A DNA stretch of 64,000 bases from Sterolibacterium denitrificans (lineage in GTDB: Bacteria; Pseudomonadota; Gammaproteobacteria; Burkholderiales; Rhodocyclaceae), in the NCBI RefSeq assembly GCF_900174485.1, contig NZ_LT837803.1, positions 62,001-126,000 of the forward strand. The letters are read 5' to 3'. Shown one piece after another: positions 20,393 to 29,699 of the stretch. Under the pieces are notes generated by a model, which was not told the DNA's origin, ran no database searches, and saw only the letters and a program-made list of their open reading frames with translations. Position 1 is the first letter of the stretch. Every line of letters starts with the position of its first letter. The position numbers and the translations under genes were made by a program.

Positions 20393-21021
20393 ATATCGGT
20401 CTGCTGCGCCATGGCGCAACCTGCGAAACGAGCGACGGCGTATTGCGCGGACGCGGCGACGATGCGCTGTCTCCCGAAGGCTGGCGGCAACTGCGGCGTG
20501 CCGCAACCACGACGGCCCAGCCGCACCGCTGGCGGCGCATCGTCAGCTCGCCGCTCAGACGCTGCGCCGACTTCGCTCATGAGCTGGCCGCGCAGTGGGC
20601 GCTGCCGCTGAGCATCGATGCGCGTCTGAGCGAACTCGATTTCGGCGCTTGGGAAGGCCGGCATTTCAACGACCTGCTCGCCGAGCCGGACAGCGCGGCG
20701 GCCCTACAAGGCTTCTGGGAAGATCCCTGGCGCCATCCGCCGCCGCAGGGCGAAACCCTGCTTGCCTTTGAAGCCCGCGTGCTGGCCGCCTGGAATGAAC
20801 TCAGCGCGGTTTGCGCGGCCGAGGCCGAGGCCGAAACTTCGGCCACCCTCGTCATCACGCATGGCGGCGTCATTCGCCTGCTGCTGTGCGCGATGCGCGG
20901 TCTCCCGCGCACGGAACTGCTCAAGCTGGACGTAGCCCATGCCTCGCTGCATCTGCTGCCCAGCCAAGCATTGCGCCCCCTTTCGAGGCCCGGCGACGTC
21001 AGCATGCCGGCATCGACATGA
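20389..21021 (+). CDS. cobC: Alpha-ribazole phosphatase (histidine phosphatase family)
   Basis: A 210-residue phosphoglycerate-mutase-like phosphatase. The catalytic [17 protein letters not shown] is at the N-terminus (His8) and the second histidine lies in [12 protein letters not shown] near 166. In this operon it most likely removes the phosphate from alpha-ribazole phosphate or from cobalamin phosphate. ATGA overlaps on both sides tie it to cobT and cobS. Confidence 0.85.
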   Translation: MNIGLLRHGATCETSDGVLRGRGDDALSPEGWRQLRRAATTTAQPHRWRRIVSSPLRRCADFAHELAAQWALPLSIDARLSELDFGAWEGRHFNDLLAEPDSAAALQGFWEDPWRHPPPQGETLLAFEARVLAAWNELSAVCAAEAEAETSATLVITHGGVIRLLLCAMRGLPRTELLKLDVAHASLHLLPSQALRPLSRPGDVSMPAST

Positions 21022-21797
21022 ACCCTGTGCGCCTGTTCTTCATCGCCCTGCAGTTCCTCACCCGGCTGCCCAGTCCGCTCAGGCGCCTGCCGAGCGAAGT
21101 GGAAATCGGCCGCGCCGTGCTCTGCTATCCGCTGGTGGGCCTGCTGATCGGCAGCCTGCTGGCGGGCATGGCCTGGCTGCTGGCCGCGCATCTGCCTCAT
21201 CTTCCCGCCGCCGCCCTACTGCTGGCGTTCTGGATCTGGCTGTACGGCGGCCTGCACCTGGATGCCCTGGCCGACAGCGCCGATGCCTGGGGCGGCGCTG
21301 TCGGACAAGTTCAGGGCCAGAGCCGGCGCGAGCGCGCCCTGGCGATCATGAAGGATCCCAACTGCGGGCCGTTTGGCGTGGTGGCCGTCGTCATCCTGCT
21401 GCTGTTGAAGTTCGCTGCCCTCGCCAGCCTGCTGGATCGGCCGGCGGACGGCCGGGCATTCGATTTCCTGCCGCTCATCCTGGCGCCGCTGCTCGGCCGC
21501 ACCCTGCTGCTGCCGCTGTTCATGACGATGGACTACGTGCGTCCCCAGGGGCTGGGCAGCGCCATGCACGCCCATTTGCCCCGGCCCGCCGCCTGGCTGC
21601 TGCTGGCCGCAATCATCCTGCTGGTCGCGCTGCTTTGCGGCCCGCGCGCGCTTGCCCCGCTGCTCGCCGCCGCCGGCGTGTTCCTGTTGCTGCGCCGCCT
21701 GATGCTGCGGCAGATCGGCGGCATGACCGGAGATACCGCCGGCGCCCTGGTCGAAGTCGTCGAAGCCGCCGTCCTGCTGGCGTGCCTGTGGTATTGA
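21018..21797 (+). CDS. cobS: Adenosylcobinamide-GDP ribazoletransferase (cobalamin synthase)
   Basis: A 259-residue polytopic membrane enzyme that condenses adenosylcobinamide-GDP with alpha-ribazole, the last assembly step of cobalamin. It has the opening ALQFLTRLPSP, the metal-binding motif GGLHLDALADSADAWGG near 76, MKDPNCGPFGVVAVV near 110 and a late GGMTGDTAGALVEV. It overlaps cobC by 4 bases and is followed by the B12 importer genes. Confidence 0.95.
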   Translation: MNPVRLFFIALQFLTRLPSPLRRLPSEVEIGRAVLCYPLVGLLIGSLLAGMAWLLAAHLPHLPAAALLLAFWIWLYGGLHLDALADSADAWGGAVGQVQGQSRRERALAIMKDPNCGPFGVVAVVILLLLKFAALASLLDRPADGRAFDFLPLILAPLLGRTLLLPLFMTMDYVRPQGLGSAMHAHLPRPAAWLLLAAIILLVALLCGPRALAPLLAAAGVFLLLRRLMLRQIGGMTGDTAGALVEVVEAAVLLACLWY

Positions 21798-21846
21798 AGT
21801 CCGCATGAATACAATCCGGCAAATCGCAACCAGGAAGAAGCAAGCC

Positions 21847-22836
21847 ATGTCCTCCCGTCGCCGCGCCATATTGGTTCTCGTTCTGCTCACGCTGCTGGGT
21901 CTGGGCAGTCTGGCGCTGGCGCTGGGGGCGGGCACCCTGTCGATTCCGCCCGGCGAAATCCTCGCGGCCCTGGCGGGTCAGGACACCGCGTCGCGGGCCA
22001 TCATCATGGATCTGCGCCTGCCACGCGCGCTGGCCGGCTTTGCCTGCGGCGGCCTGCTGGCGCTGGCCGGGGCGCTGATGCAGGTGCTCTTGCGCAATCC
22101 GCTGGCCGATCCCTATGTGCTGGGCATTTCCGGCGGCGCCGGAGTGGGCGCACTGCTGGCGATGCTGCTCGGGCTGGCCGGCTGGTTGTTGTCGGGTTTC
22201 GCCTTTGCTGGCGCGCTGGCCGCCATGCTGCTGGTCTTCGGCCTGGCGCGCGGCGACGGCAGCTGGACGCAGACCCGTCTGCTGCTCACCGGCGTGGTGG
22301 TGGCTGCCGGCTGCGGCGCGATCATCGCCCTGATTCTCAGCATCGCGCCGGAACAGCAGCTCCACGGCATGCTGTTCTGGCTGATGGGCGATCTGTCGCA
22401 GGTCATCGCCAGCACGCCGGTATTGCTGCTGCTGGCGCTGGCACTGGCGGTCGTCCTGCCCTTCGCGCGCGAACTCAACCTGCTGACGCGCGGCGCGGAT
22501 CAGGCGCACGCGCTCGGCGTGGCGGTGACGAGGCTGCGCCGCATCATCTACGTCGTCGCCTCGCTGGCGACGGCTGGCGCGGTAACTGTGGCCGGTTCGA
22601 TCGGCTTCGTCGGCCTGATCGTGCCGCACCTGGTGCGTCTGTCCATCGGCAACGCCATGGGCAGCGATCATCGCCTGCTGCTGCCCGCCACCGTGCTGGC
22701 CGGCGGCAGCCTGCTGGTGCTGGCCGATACGCTGGCGCGCACGGTGATTGCGCCGACGCAATTGCCCGTCGGCGTGCTTACCGCGCTGATCGGCGTGCCG
22801 GTGTTCCTCTTTCTGCTGGGCAGGGGACGGCCATGA
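21847..22836 (+). CDS. btuC: FecCD-family ABC transporter permease, probably BtuC
   Basis: A permease with about ten hydrophobic segments and family signatures such as LRLPRALAGFACGGLLALAG, LRNPLADPYVLGISGGAGVG and VGLIVPHLVRL. In this context it imports cobalamin across the inner membrane, although FecCD permeases also serve siderophores and haem. The ATG at 21847 has AGGAAG nine bases upstream; 21805 is an alternative giving 14 more residues. It overlaps btuD by 4 bases. Confidence 0.88.
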   Translation: MSSRRRAILVLVLLTLLGLGSLALALGAGTLSIPPGEILAALAGQDTASRAIIMDLRLPRALAGFACGGLLALAGALMQVLLRNPLADPYVLGISGGAGVGALLAMLLGLAGWLLSGFAFAGALAAMLLVFGLARGDGSWTQTRLLLTGVVVAAGCGAIIALILSIAPEQQLHGMLFWLMGDLSQVIASTPVLLLLALALAVVLPFARELNLLTRGADQAHALGVAVTRLRRIIYVVASLATAGAVTVAGSIGFVGLIVPHLVRLSIGNAMGSDHRLLLPATVLAGGSLLVLADTLARTVIAPTQLPVGVLTALIGVPVFLFLLGRGRP

Positions 22837-23627
22837 GCGGCATGGACAACGTTTCGGCTTCGGCTGCATCGCCTGCGCTGCTGCAGGCGCGCGAACTGTC
22901 GGTCAGCATCGGACTGCACAAGGTCTGCCTCGGGCTGGATTTCGAACTGCCGCCCGGCAGTTGCCTGGGCATCCTCGGCCGCAACGGCGCGGGCAAATCC
23001 ACGTTGCTGTCGACGCTCGCCGGCTTGCGTCCGGCCGATGCCGGCACGCTGCGCCTGGCCGGCAAGACCTATGCGGAACTCGGCTTGCGCGCGGCGGCGC
23101 GCCTGCGCGGCTGGCTCGGCCAGGATCGCCACGATCCTTTCGCCAGCAGCGTGCTGGACAGCGTGCTCAGCGGCCGTCATCCGCACCTCGATCGCTGGTC
23201 CTGGGAGTCGGCCGGCGACACCGCCATCGCCCATGCCGCCCTGGCCGCGACCGGGCTGACCGGCATGGCCGAGCGCGAGATTCATACCCTTTCCGGCGGC
23301 GAGCGCCAGCGCGTGGCCATCGCCACCCTGCTGGCGCAGGAACCGCGGGTTTATCTGCTGGACGAGCCGCTGGCGCATCTCGACCTGAATCACCAGATCG
23401 CCACCCTCGAACTATTTTCCCGTCGCGCCCGCGATACGGGCGCGGCCGTCATCATGGTGCTGCACGATCCCGGTTTCGTCCTGCGCTACTGCGACCAAGC
23501 TTTGCTGCTGTTCGGCGACAGCCGCTATCTGGTCGGCCCGGTGGAGCAGGTGCTCGACGAAACCACCTTGACGAGTCTGTACGGCCACCCGCTGCGCCGG
23601 GTCGAAAACGCCTTCATTCCGCAGTAG
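22833..23627 (+). CDS. btuD: ABC transporter ATP-binding protein, probably BtuD
   Basis: A 264-residue ATPase with Walker A GRNGAGKST (near 49-57), signature LSGGERQRVAIA, Walker B VYLLDEPLAHLD and the switch histidine in VLHDPGF. It energises the BtuC permease encoded directly upstream. It ends 27 bases from the convergent btuF stop; no terminator hairpin is visible in that gap. Confidence 0.9.
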   Translation: MSGMDNVSASAASPALLQARELSVSIGLHKVCLGLDFELPPGSCLGILGRNGAGKSTLLSTLAGLRPADAGTLRLAGKTYAELGLRAAARLRGWLGQDRHDPFASSVLDSVLSGRHPHLDRWSWESAGDTAIAHAALAATGLTGMAEREIHTLSGGERQRVAIATLLAQEPRVYLLDEPLAHLDLNHQIATLELFSRRARDTGAAVIMVLHDPGFVLRYCDQALLLFGDSRYLVGPVEQVLDETTLTSLYGHPLRRVENAFIPQ

Positions 23628-23654
23628 TCGCGGGCGTTGCCCCATTCACGCCGC

Positions 23655-24557
23655 TCATGGCCGGCGGCTGCGGGCGATTTCCAGTTGCTGGCAGAGTTGC
23701 TCCGTCCCCGCCACCAGCCGCGGCGTGGCACGCTGGATCAGATCGGGTGGAATGAAAAACAGATTGTCGCGGCGCACCGCCGTCAGGGACGGCCAGCGCC
23801 GCCAGTCATTCAACCAGTCCGGCCGCACGGCCTCCATGCCGCTGGCGATGATCGCTTCCGGATCGGCGGCGATCACCGTTTCCACCGATATCGTCGGCGC
23901 CAGCGTGCGCAGCGCGGCGAAGACGTTCACTCCGCCGCACGACTGCATGACTTCGCTGATCAGTTGATCGCCACCCACCGTCATCAGCGGCTGCTTCCAG
24001 ATCTGGTAGAACGCGCGCACCGGCGGCAGCGCCGCATAACGGGCGCGCAGTTCGCCCATGCGCTGGCGGAAATGATCGGCGGCCGCCTGCGCCTCGACCA
24101 GCGTGCCGGCCAGCCGGCCATAGCGTTCCAGATCCTTGGCCACATCATCGATGCGCTGCGCATCCACCATGAACACGGGAATGCCCAGGGCGCGCAACTG
24201 CCTGACATGCGCCAGCGAATTGCCGCTGATCCAGCCGATGGCCAGATCGGGCTTGAGCGCGGCGATGGCCTCCAGATCGGGCTGGATATAGCTGCCGATG
24301 CCGGTCACTTTTCTGGCGGCGGGCGGAAAATTGCTGTACTCGACCACGCCCACCACCTGCTTTCCCGCACCAGCGGCAAACAGCGTTTCCGTGACATGCG
24401 GCGCCAGGCTGATGATGCGCCGGGCCGGCGCGGCCAGGCGCAGCGTATCGCCCCGGTCGTCCGTCACGACGATTTCAGCCTGGGCCGATGCGCTCGATGC
24501 GTTCGATGCGCTCAACCCGGCCAGGGTCAGCAACAACAGCAAATACAGGGTTCTCAT
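23655..24557 (-). CDS. btuF: Periplasmic cobalamin-binding protein
   Basis: A 300-residue exported substrate-binding protein (helical-backbone type). It has a signal peptide (about 1-26), then ARRIISLAPHVTETLFAAGAGKQVVGVVEYSNFP, which is the start of the BtuF/FhuD fold. It delivers cobalamin to BtuCD, encoded convergently next door. No riboswitch is seen upstream. Specificity for B12 rests mainly on context. Confidence 0.85.
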   Translation of the reverse strand: MRTLYLLLLLTLAGLSASNASSASAQAEIVVTDDRGDTLRLAAPARRIISLAPHVTETLFAAGAGKQVVGVVEYSNFPPAARKVTGIGSYIQPDLEAIAALKPDLAIGWISGNSLAHVRQLRALGIPVFMVDAQRIDDVAKDLERYGRLAGTLVEAQAAADHFRQRMGELRARYAALPPVRAFYQIWKQPLMTVGGDQLISEVMQSCGGVNVFAALRTLAPTISVETVIAADPEAIIASGMEAVRPDWLNDWRRWPSLTAVRRDNLFFIPPDLIQRATPRLVAGTEQLCQQLEIARSRRP

Positions 24558-24596
24558 GTGACGCCTTTGGCAAACGGGATCGGCAGTTTACTGTGT

Positions 24597-24660
24597 GGGG
24601 GGGCTCGTCGGATAACGGGGGGGGACACGTGGGTCGGGCGGACACATGGGTCCGCCCCTA
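24597..24660. repeat. Intergenic G-tracts and short inverted repeat between btuF and proS
   Basis: Two G-runs of 7 (24597-24603) and 8 (24617-24624) bases are followed by GGACACGTGGGTCGG and a perfect hairpin, GGGCGGAC (24636-24643) with GTCCGCCC (24650-24657) around ACATGG. The ACACRTGGGTC core occurs twice. It looks like a small dispersed intergenic repeat. Only this copy was seen in the window. Confidence 0.5.
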
Positions 24661-24720
24661 CGACACAAGGTAGAATCTGCATTCTCTTTCCATCTTTCAT
24701 TTTCTTGCCAACGGTCCGTC

Positions 24721-26460
24721 ATGCGCGCCTCACAATTTTTCATCAGTACCCTCAAGGAAGCTCCCTCCGACGCCGAGATCGTCAGCCATCAACTGATGCT
24801 GCGCGCCGGCCTGATCCGCCGTCTGGCCGGCGGCATCTACAGTTGGCTGCCGATGGGGCTGCGCGTGCTGCGCAAGGTCGAGAACATCGTGCGCGAGGAA
24901 ATGAACCGCGCCGGCGCGATCGAGTTGCTGATGCCGGCGGTGCAACCCGCCGAGCTGTGGCAGGAATCCGGCCGCTGGGAGCAGTACGGCCCGGAGTTGC
25001 TGCGTTTCAAGGACCGGCATCAGCGCGATTTCGTCATCGGCCCGACCCACGAGGAAGTGATCACCGACATCGCCCGCCGCGAGATCAAGAGCTACCGCCA
25101 GTTGCCGCGCCACTTCTACCAGATCCAGACCAAGTTCCGCGACGAGATCCGCCCGCGCTTCGGCGTCATGCGCGGGCGCGAGTTCCTGATGAAGGACGGC
25201 TATTCCTTCCACACCTCCTTCGCCGACCTGCAGCGCGAATACGCCAGCATGCACGCCACCTACACGCGCATCTTCAGTCGCCTGGGCCTGCAGTTCCGCG
25301 CCGTGGCCGCCGACACCGGCTCGATCGGCGGCAGCGGCTCGCACGAATTCCACGTGCTGGCCGATTCCGGCGAGGATGCCATCGCCTACTGCCCGGCGGC
25401 GGATTCGGACTATGCCGCCAACGTCGAGCTGGCCGAGGCCCTCGCGCCCGCCGCGACGCGGGCCGCGCCGGAACTGATGCTGGCGAATGTGCACACGCCC
25501 GGCAAGACGCGCTGCGAGGATGTCGCCGCGCTGCTGGATCTGCCCGTGCAGCGGATGGTGAAGACCATCGCCGTGGTGCGCAATGAACTCGAAGTCGGCG
25601 CGCCGGGCTGGTTCTGCCTGATCCTGCTGCGCGGCGACCACGATCTGAACGAAATCAAGACGCAGAAGCTGCTCGGCGATTTTCGCTTCGCCAGCGATGA
25701 GGAGATCAAGCGCGCCATCGGTTGCCTGCCGGGTTACATCGGCCCGGTCGATCTGCGCTTCGCCCACATGATCGCGGTGTATGCCGACCGCGCGGTGATC
25801 AACATGAGCGATTTCGTCTGCGGCGCCAATGCCGAGGGCTATCACCTCACCGGCGTGAACTTCGGCCGCGACGTGCCCGAGCCCTATCAGGTCGACGACT
25901 TCCGCAACGTCGTTGCCGGCGATCCGTCACCGGACGGCAAGGGTCTGCTCGAGATCTGCCGTGGCATCGAAGTCGGCCACATTTTCCAGTTGCGCACCAA
26001 GTACGCCGCCGCCCTGAAATGCACTTTCCTCAACGAAAGCGGCCAGCCGCAGACCATGGAAATGGGCTGCTACGGCATCGGTGTCTCGCGCATCGTCGGC
26101 GCGGCCATCGAGCAGGGCAATGACGAGCGCGGCATCATTTTTCCGGCAGCGCTCGCGCCCTTCGAGGTGGTCATCGTGCCGATGGGCTATCACAAGTCGG
26201 AAGCCGTGCGCGCGGCGGCGGATCGGCTGCTGGGCGATCTCGCGGCAGCCGGCATCGACGCCATCCTCGACGATCGCGACGAGCGCCCCGGCTCGATGTT
26301 CGCCGACTGGGATCTGATCGGCGTGCCGCATCGCGTCGTCGTCGGCGAGCGCGGCCTGAAGGAAGGCCGGCTCGAATACAAGGGTCGCCGCGATGCCGAG
26401 GCGCAGATGCTGGCCGCGGCCGAGGTACCGGCCTTCCTGCAGGGCAGGTTGTGCGACTGA
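24721..26460 (+). CDS. proS: Prolyl-tRNA synthetase
   Basis: A 579-residue class II synthetase of the long bacterial type, with an editing (INS) domain between motifs 2 and 3. Visible signatures are the start [19 protein letters not shown], motif 1 region [20 protein letters not shown], motif 2 [20 protein letters not shown] and motif 3 [17 protein letters not shown]. The ATG at 24721 gives the family start; a TAGAAT at 24671 could be its -10. The 3' end overlaps the lytic transglycosylase gene by 10 bases. Confidence 0.97.
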   Translation: MRASQFFISTLKEAPSDAEIVSHQLMLRAGLIRRLAGGIYSWLPMGLRVLRKVENIVREEMNRAGAIELLMPAVQPAELWQESGRWEQYGPELLRFKDRHQRDFVIGPTHEEVITDIARREIKSYRQLPRHFYQIQTKFRDEIRPRFGVMRGREFLMKDGYSFHTSFADLQREYASMHATYTRIFSRLGLQFRAVAADTGSIGGSGSHEFHVLADSGEDAIAYCPAADSDYAANVELAEALAPAATRAAPELMLANVHTPGKTRCEDVAALLDLPVQRMVKTIAVVRNELEVGAPGWFCLILLRGDHDLNEIKTQKLLGDFRFASDEEIKRAIGCLPGYIGPVDLRFAHMIAVYADRAVINMSDFVCGANAEGYHLTGVNFGRDVPEPYQVDDFRNVVAGDPSPDGKGLLEICRGIEVGHIFQLRTKYAAALKCTFLNESGQPQTMEMGCYGIGVSRIVGAAIEQGNDERGIIFPAALAPFEVVIVPMGYHKSEAVRAAADRLLGDLAAAGIDAILDDRDERPGSMFADWDLIGVPHRVVVGERGLKEGRLEYKGRRDAEAQMLAAAEVPAFLQGRLCD

Positions 26461-27074
26461 AGACGCTGATCCTGGGTCTGGGCTGCCTGGCCATCGTCGG
26501 CACGGCTCAGGCCGGCAATCAGCGTTACGAGCCGCTGGCCGCCAGCGTGCGCGCCGCCCTGCATGCCGCCATTGCGGATCGCGCCTCGCCCGAACCGCGC
26601 TTTCCCAGCCTGGAAGAAAAGATCAACTGGCTGACCGAGATGTCGCGACGCCTGGAAAAACGCATGCCGGATCGCACCGCCCGCCTGGAGTTTCTCAAGA
26701 CCGTGCATTACGAAGCCACGCGCGCCGGTCTCGATCCACAACTGGTGCTGGGCCTGATCCAGGTCGAAAGCGGCTTCAAGAAATACGCCGTCTCCTCCGC
26801 CGGCGCGCGCGGCTACATGCAGGTGATGCCGTTCTGGATCCGGGAAATCGGCCAAAAGGACAACAACCTCTTCCACCTGCGCACCAACCTGCGCTACGGC
26901 TGCACCATCCTGCGCCATTACCTGGACATCGAAAAGGGCGACCTGTTTCGCGCCCTCGGCCGCTACAACGGCAGCCTGGGCAAACCGGAATACCCCAACA
27001 TGGTGCGCGCGGCCTGGGAACGGCACTGGCACTGGCCGCAACACCAGATGCTCAGTCAGAACACCCGGAACTGA
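26451..27074 (+). CDS. Exported lytic transglycosylase (Slt-type domain)
   Basis: A 207-residue protein with an N-terminal signal peptide (about 1-21, ending AQAG) and a transglycosylase SLT domain. The catalytic glutamate sits in [16 protein letters not shown] near 103, followed by [12 protein letters not shown] and [13 protein letters not shown]. It cleaves the glycan backbone of peptidoglycan in the periplasm. The start is GTG inside the proS 3' end, with AGGGCAGG just before it. It is convergent with the DUF2145 gene. Confidence 0.88.
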   Translation: MRLKTLILGLGCLAIVGTAQAGNQRYEPLAASVRAALHAAIADRASPEPRFPSLEEKINWLTEMSRRLEKRMPDRTARLEFLKTVHYEATRAGLDPQLVLGLIQVESGFKKYAVSSAGARGYMQVMPFWIREIGQKDNNLFHLRTNLRYGCTILRHYLDIEKGDLFRALGRYNGSLGKPEYPNMVRAAWERHWHWPQHQMLSQNTRN

Positions 27075-27090
27075 AGCGCCGCGTTGCCCT

Positions 27091-27927
27091 CTACCGCGAG
27101 TGAGCCGCAGTACCGGAGAGCGGCGAAATTCCGGCCGGCTCGCCGGCAAACCTCAAATATTCCACCCGGCTGCCCGGATCGACCTGCTGCAGATAGGCGG
27201 CGATGCGCTCGAAGGTAGCGGTGACGGCCGTGCCGGGTTGATCGATCAGCGCCACTTCGCGGCGGAAGATGCCGGCCAGAAGCAACTTGACGGGGTTCAC
27301 CCGCACCGGCTCGGCGATGAAATGAGCTTGCGTCAGCGCTTTGATGCGCTGGATGTCGGCGGTTTGATGAAGCGCGGCGTGGATCACGTCGAGGATGAAT
27401 TCGGTGCAGTTCTGCCGTCCCAGATTGTAGGGGTTGGCGATCAGGGAATAGCGCGGATCGTGCAGCGCGGCGTAGGTTGGCGAGTGGATCACCGCCAGCA
27501 GGCGTTGCTGGAGCTCGCTCGAGGGAATCAGGATGCCGGCTTCCAGCTCGGCGACTTCGCTGAAGAAAGCCGCCGGCGCGTCGTCTTCCAGGCGGCTGCG
27601 GTCCGGGCGGTCGTCGTATTGATAGAGATTGTGGATGACATAACCCGCGCCCGTGGCCGAGCGTTCGGCCAGACCGACGTGGGTGAAGCGCATGCCCTCG
27701 GGCATTTCAGCCAGCGGCCGGCCCATGCGGGCGAGCAGCACCAGGCGGGCGCCGCTGGCGTCGAGGGCGGCACTGACCTGCCGGGCGAACGCCTGGCGTT
27801 GCGCAGCGGTGGGGAGCGTGTCGGCTGGAGCGTTCTCGGTCTCGGCCGCTGCAGTTTCGGCCTGGGCGAGGGGTGCGGCCAGAAACAGCAAGCTGCTCAA
27901 CAGGCACAGGCGCAGGATGGATTTCAT
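27091..27927 (-). CDS. DUF2145 domain-containing exported protein
   Basis: A 278-residue protein with a signal peptide (about 1-23, ending LAQAET). The segments GMRFTHVGLAERSATGAGYV, HNLYQYDDRPDRSRLEDD and NPYNLGRQNCTEFILDV match the DUF2145 family found in many Proteobacteria. The H...Q-N-C-T-E pattern recalls NlpC/P60-like peptidase or amidase folds, but no reaction is established. It follows rsmA by 9 bases and may be transcribed with surA-pdxA-rsmA. Confidence 0.75.
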   Translation of the reverse strand: MKSILRLCLLSSLLFLAAPLAQAETAAAETENAPADTLPTAAQRQAFARQVSAALDASGARLVLLARMGRPLAEMPEGMRFTHVGLAERSATGAGYVIHNLYQYDDRPDRSRLEDDAPAAFFSEVAELEAGILIPSSELQQRLLAVIHSPTYAALHDPRYSLIANPYNLGRQNCTEFILDVIHAALHQTADIQRIKALTQAHFIAEPVRVNPVKLLLAGIFRREVALIDQPGTAVTATFERIAAYLQQVDPGSRVEYLRFAGEPAGISPLSGTAAHSR

Positions 27928-27936
27928 GGAGACTCC

Positions 27937-28740
27937 CTATACGGTCGCGGCATTCGCCAGACGCACGAAATCATCCAGCGCCAGTTCTTCGGCGCGGGCG
28001 GTGGCGGCAATGTCCAGCGCTTGCAGCGCCGCCGGGGTGAAGAATCCGGCCAGCGTATTGCGCAGCATCTTGCGGCGCTGGCTGAAGGCGGCGGCGACGA
28101 TGCTGGCGAACAACGCTTCGTCCTTCGCGCCGAGCGCCGTGGCGGGCAACGGCACCATGCGCACGATGGCGGAATCGACCTTGGGGGCCGGGCTGAAGGC
28201 CGTCGGCGGCACGAGGAACAGCAGTTCCATGGCAAAACGGTATTGCAGCATCACCGACAGCCGGCCGTAGGCGGCCGTGCCAGGGGCGGCGACCATGCGC
28301 TCGACGACTTCCTTCTGCAGCATGAAATGCATGTCGCGCACTTGCCCGGCGCAGGCGGCCAGATGAAAGAGCAGCGGCGTCGAGATGTTGTAGGGCAGAT
28401 TGCCGACGATGCGCAGCTTCCCCGCTGCCTGCGGCAGGCTGGCGAAGTCGAATTCCAGCGCATCGCCTTCGTGGATGGTCAGGCGCCCGGCCGGGAAACG
28501 CTGCTTCAGGCGAGCGATCAGGTCGCGGTCGATTTCGACGACGTGCAAATGCTTGAGCGTGTCGAGCAAGGGCGTGGTGAGCGCTGCCAGGCCCGGGCCG
28601 ATCTCGACCATGCAGTCGTCTGCCTGCGGCGCGATGGCGGCGACGATGTCGTGGATGACGCCCTGGTCCTGGAGGAAGTTCTGACCGAAGCGCTTGCGCG
28701 CCCGGTGGTGTCCGCCCTGTTCGCTGCGTTGACTTTTCAT
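27937..28740 (-). CDS. rsmA: 16S rRNA adenine(1518/1519) dimethyltransferase
   Basis: A 267-residue SAM-dependent methyltransferase (KsgA) that dimethylates two adenines near the 3' end of 16S rRNA. It has [12 protein letters not shown] at the N-terminus, the SAM motif [14 protein letters not shown] and the catalytic NLPYNIS. The surA-pdxA-rsmA order is the classical proteobacterial arrangement, and the ATG overlaps the pdxA stop. Confidence 0.97.
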   Translation of the reverse strand: MKSQRSEQGGHHRARKRFGQNFLQDQGVIHDIVAAIAPQADDCMVEIGPGLAALTTPLLDTLKHLHVVEIDRDLIARLKQRFPAGRLTIHEGDALEFDFASLPQAAGKLRIVGNLPYNISTPLLFHLAACAGQVRDMHFMLQKEVVERMVAAPGTAAYGRLSVMLQYRFAMELLFLVPPTAFSPAPKVDSAIVRMVPLPATALGAKDEALFASIVAAAFSQRRKMLRNTLAGFFTPAALQALDIAATARAEELALDDFVRLANAATV

Positions 28741-29699
28741 CGGCAGAGTTCGAGCGCGGCCGCAATCGCCGCACGCAGGCTGCGACTATCGGCCCGGCCC
28801 GTGCCGGCCAGATCCAGCGCCGTGCCATGGTCGACCGAAGTACGCACGATGGGCAGACCGAGGGTGATATTCACGCCGTCTTCGAAGGCGGCATATTTCA
28901 GCACCGCCAGCCCCTGGTCGTGGTACATCGCCAACTGGGCATCCGCGTCTTGCAGTTGGTGTTTGGTGAACAAGGTATCGGCCGGCAACGGGCCGACCAG
29001 GTTCATGCCTTCGCCGCGCAGTTTTTCCAGCACCGGCGCGATGACTTCGATTTCCTCGCGCCCCAGGTGGCCGCCTTCGCCGGCGTGCGGGTTGAGGCCG
29101 GCGACGAGGATGCGCGGTGCGGCGATGCCGAACTTGCGCACCAGATCGCGATGCAGGATGCGCAGCGTGGCGGTCAGATCATCCGGCCTGATGGCGTCCG
29201 CCACCTCTCGCAGCGGCAGGTGGGTGGTGGCCAGCGCCACGCGCAGGCCGGCGCCGGCGAGCATCATCACCACGCGCGGCGTGCCGGTCTTTTCGGCCAG
29301 GTATTCGGTATGGCCGGTGAATGGCAGACCGGCTTCGTTGATGATGCCTTTATGCACCGGCGCGGTGACCATGGCGGCGAATTCGCCGCTGCGGCAGCCG
29401 GCCAGCGCCTGGTCGAGCAGTTCGATGACGTAGGCGGCGTTCTCGCGCGCCAACCGGCCCGGCTGGCTGGACACGCGCAGCGGCACGTGGCGGATTTCAA
29501 AACGTCTGCACGCTTCGAGCGAACCCGGCTCTGCGCCGATCAGTTGCGCCCGTTCGGCCAGCAGATTGCGGTCGCCGAGGATGACCAGGCGCGCGGGGAA
29601 ATCATGGCCGGTCAGCGTCAGGCACAGTTCGGGGCCGATGCCGGCCGGCTCGCCGCTGGTGATGACGATCCGCGGCAGCTGATCGTCAGCCGGGGTCAT
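28737..29699 (-). CDS. pdxA: 4-hydroxythreonine-4-phosphate dehydrogenase
   Basis: A 320-residue NAD-dependent, metal-dependent enzyme of pyridoxal phosphate synthesis. Family landmarks are [13 protein letters not shown] at the N-terminus, [14 protein letters not shown] with a metal histidine near 140, [15 protein letters not shown] near 206 and [12 protein letters not shown] near 260. It overlaps surA and rsmA by 4 bases each. Confidence 0.97.
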   Translation of the reverse strand: MTPADDQLPRIVITSGEPAGIGPELCLTLTGHDFPARLVILGDRNLLAERAQLIGAEPGSLEACRRFEIRHVPLRVSSQPGRLARENAAYVIELLDQALAGCRSGEFAAMVTAPVHKGIINEAGLPFTGHTEYLAEKTGTPRVVMMLAGAGLRVALATTHLPLREVADAIRPDDLTATLRILHRDLVRKFGIAAPRILVAGLNPHAGEGGHLGREEIEVIAPVLEKLRGEGMNLVGPLPADTLFTKHQLQDADAQLAMYHDQGLAVLKYAAFEDGVNITLGLPIVRTSVDHGTALDLAGTGRADSRSLRAAIAAALELCR

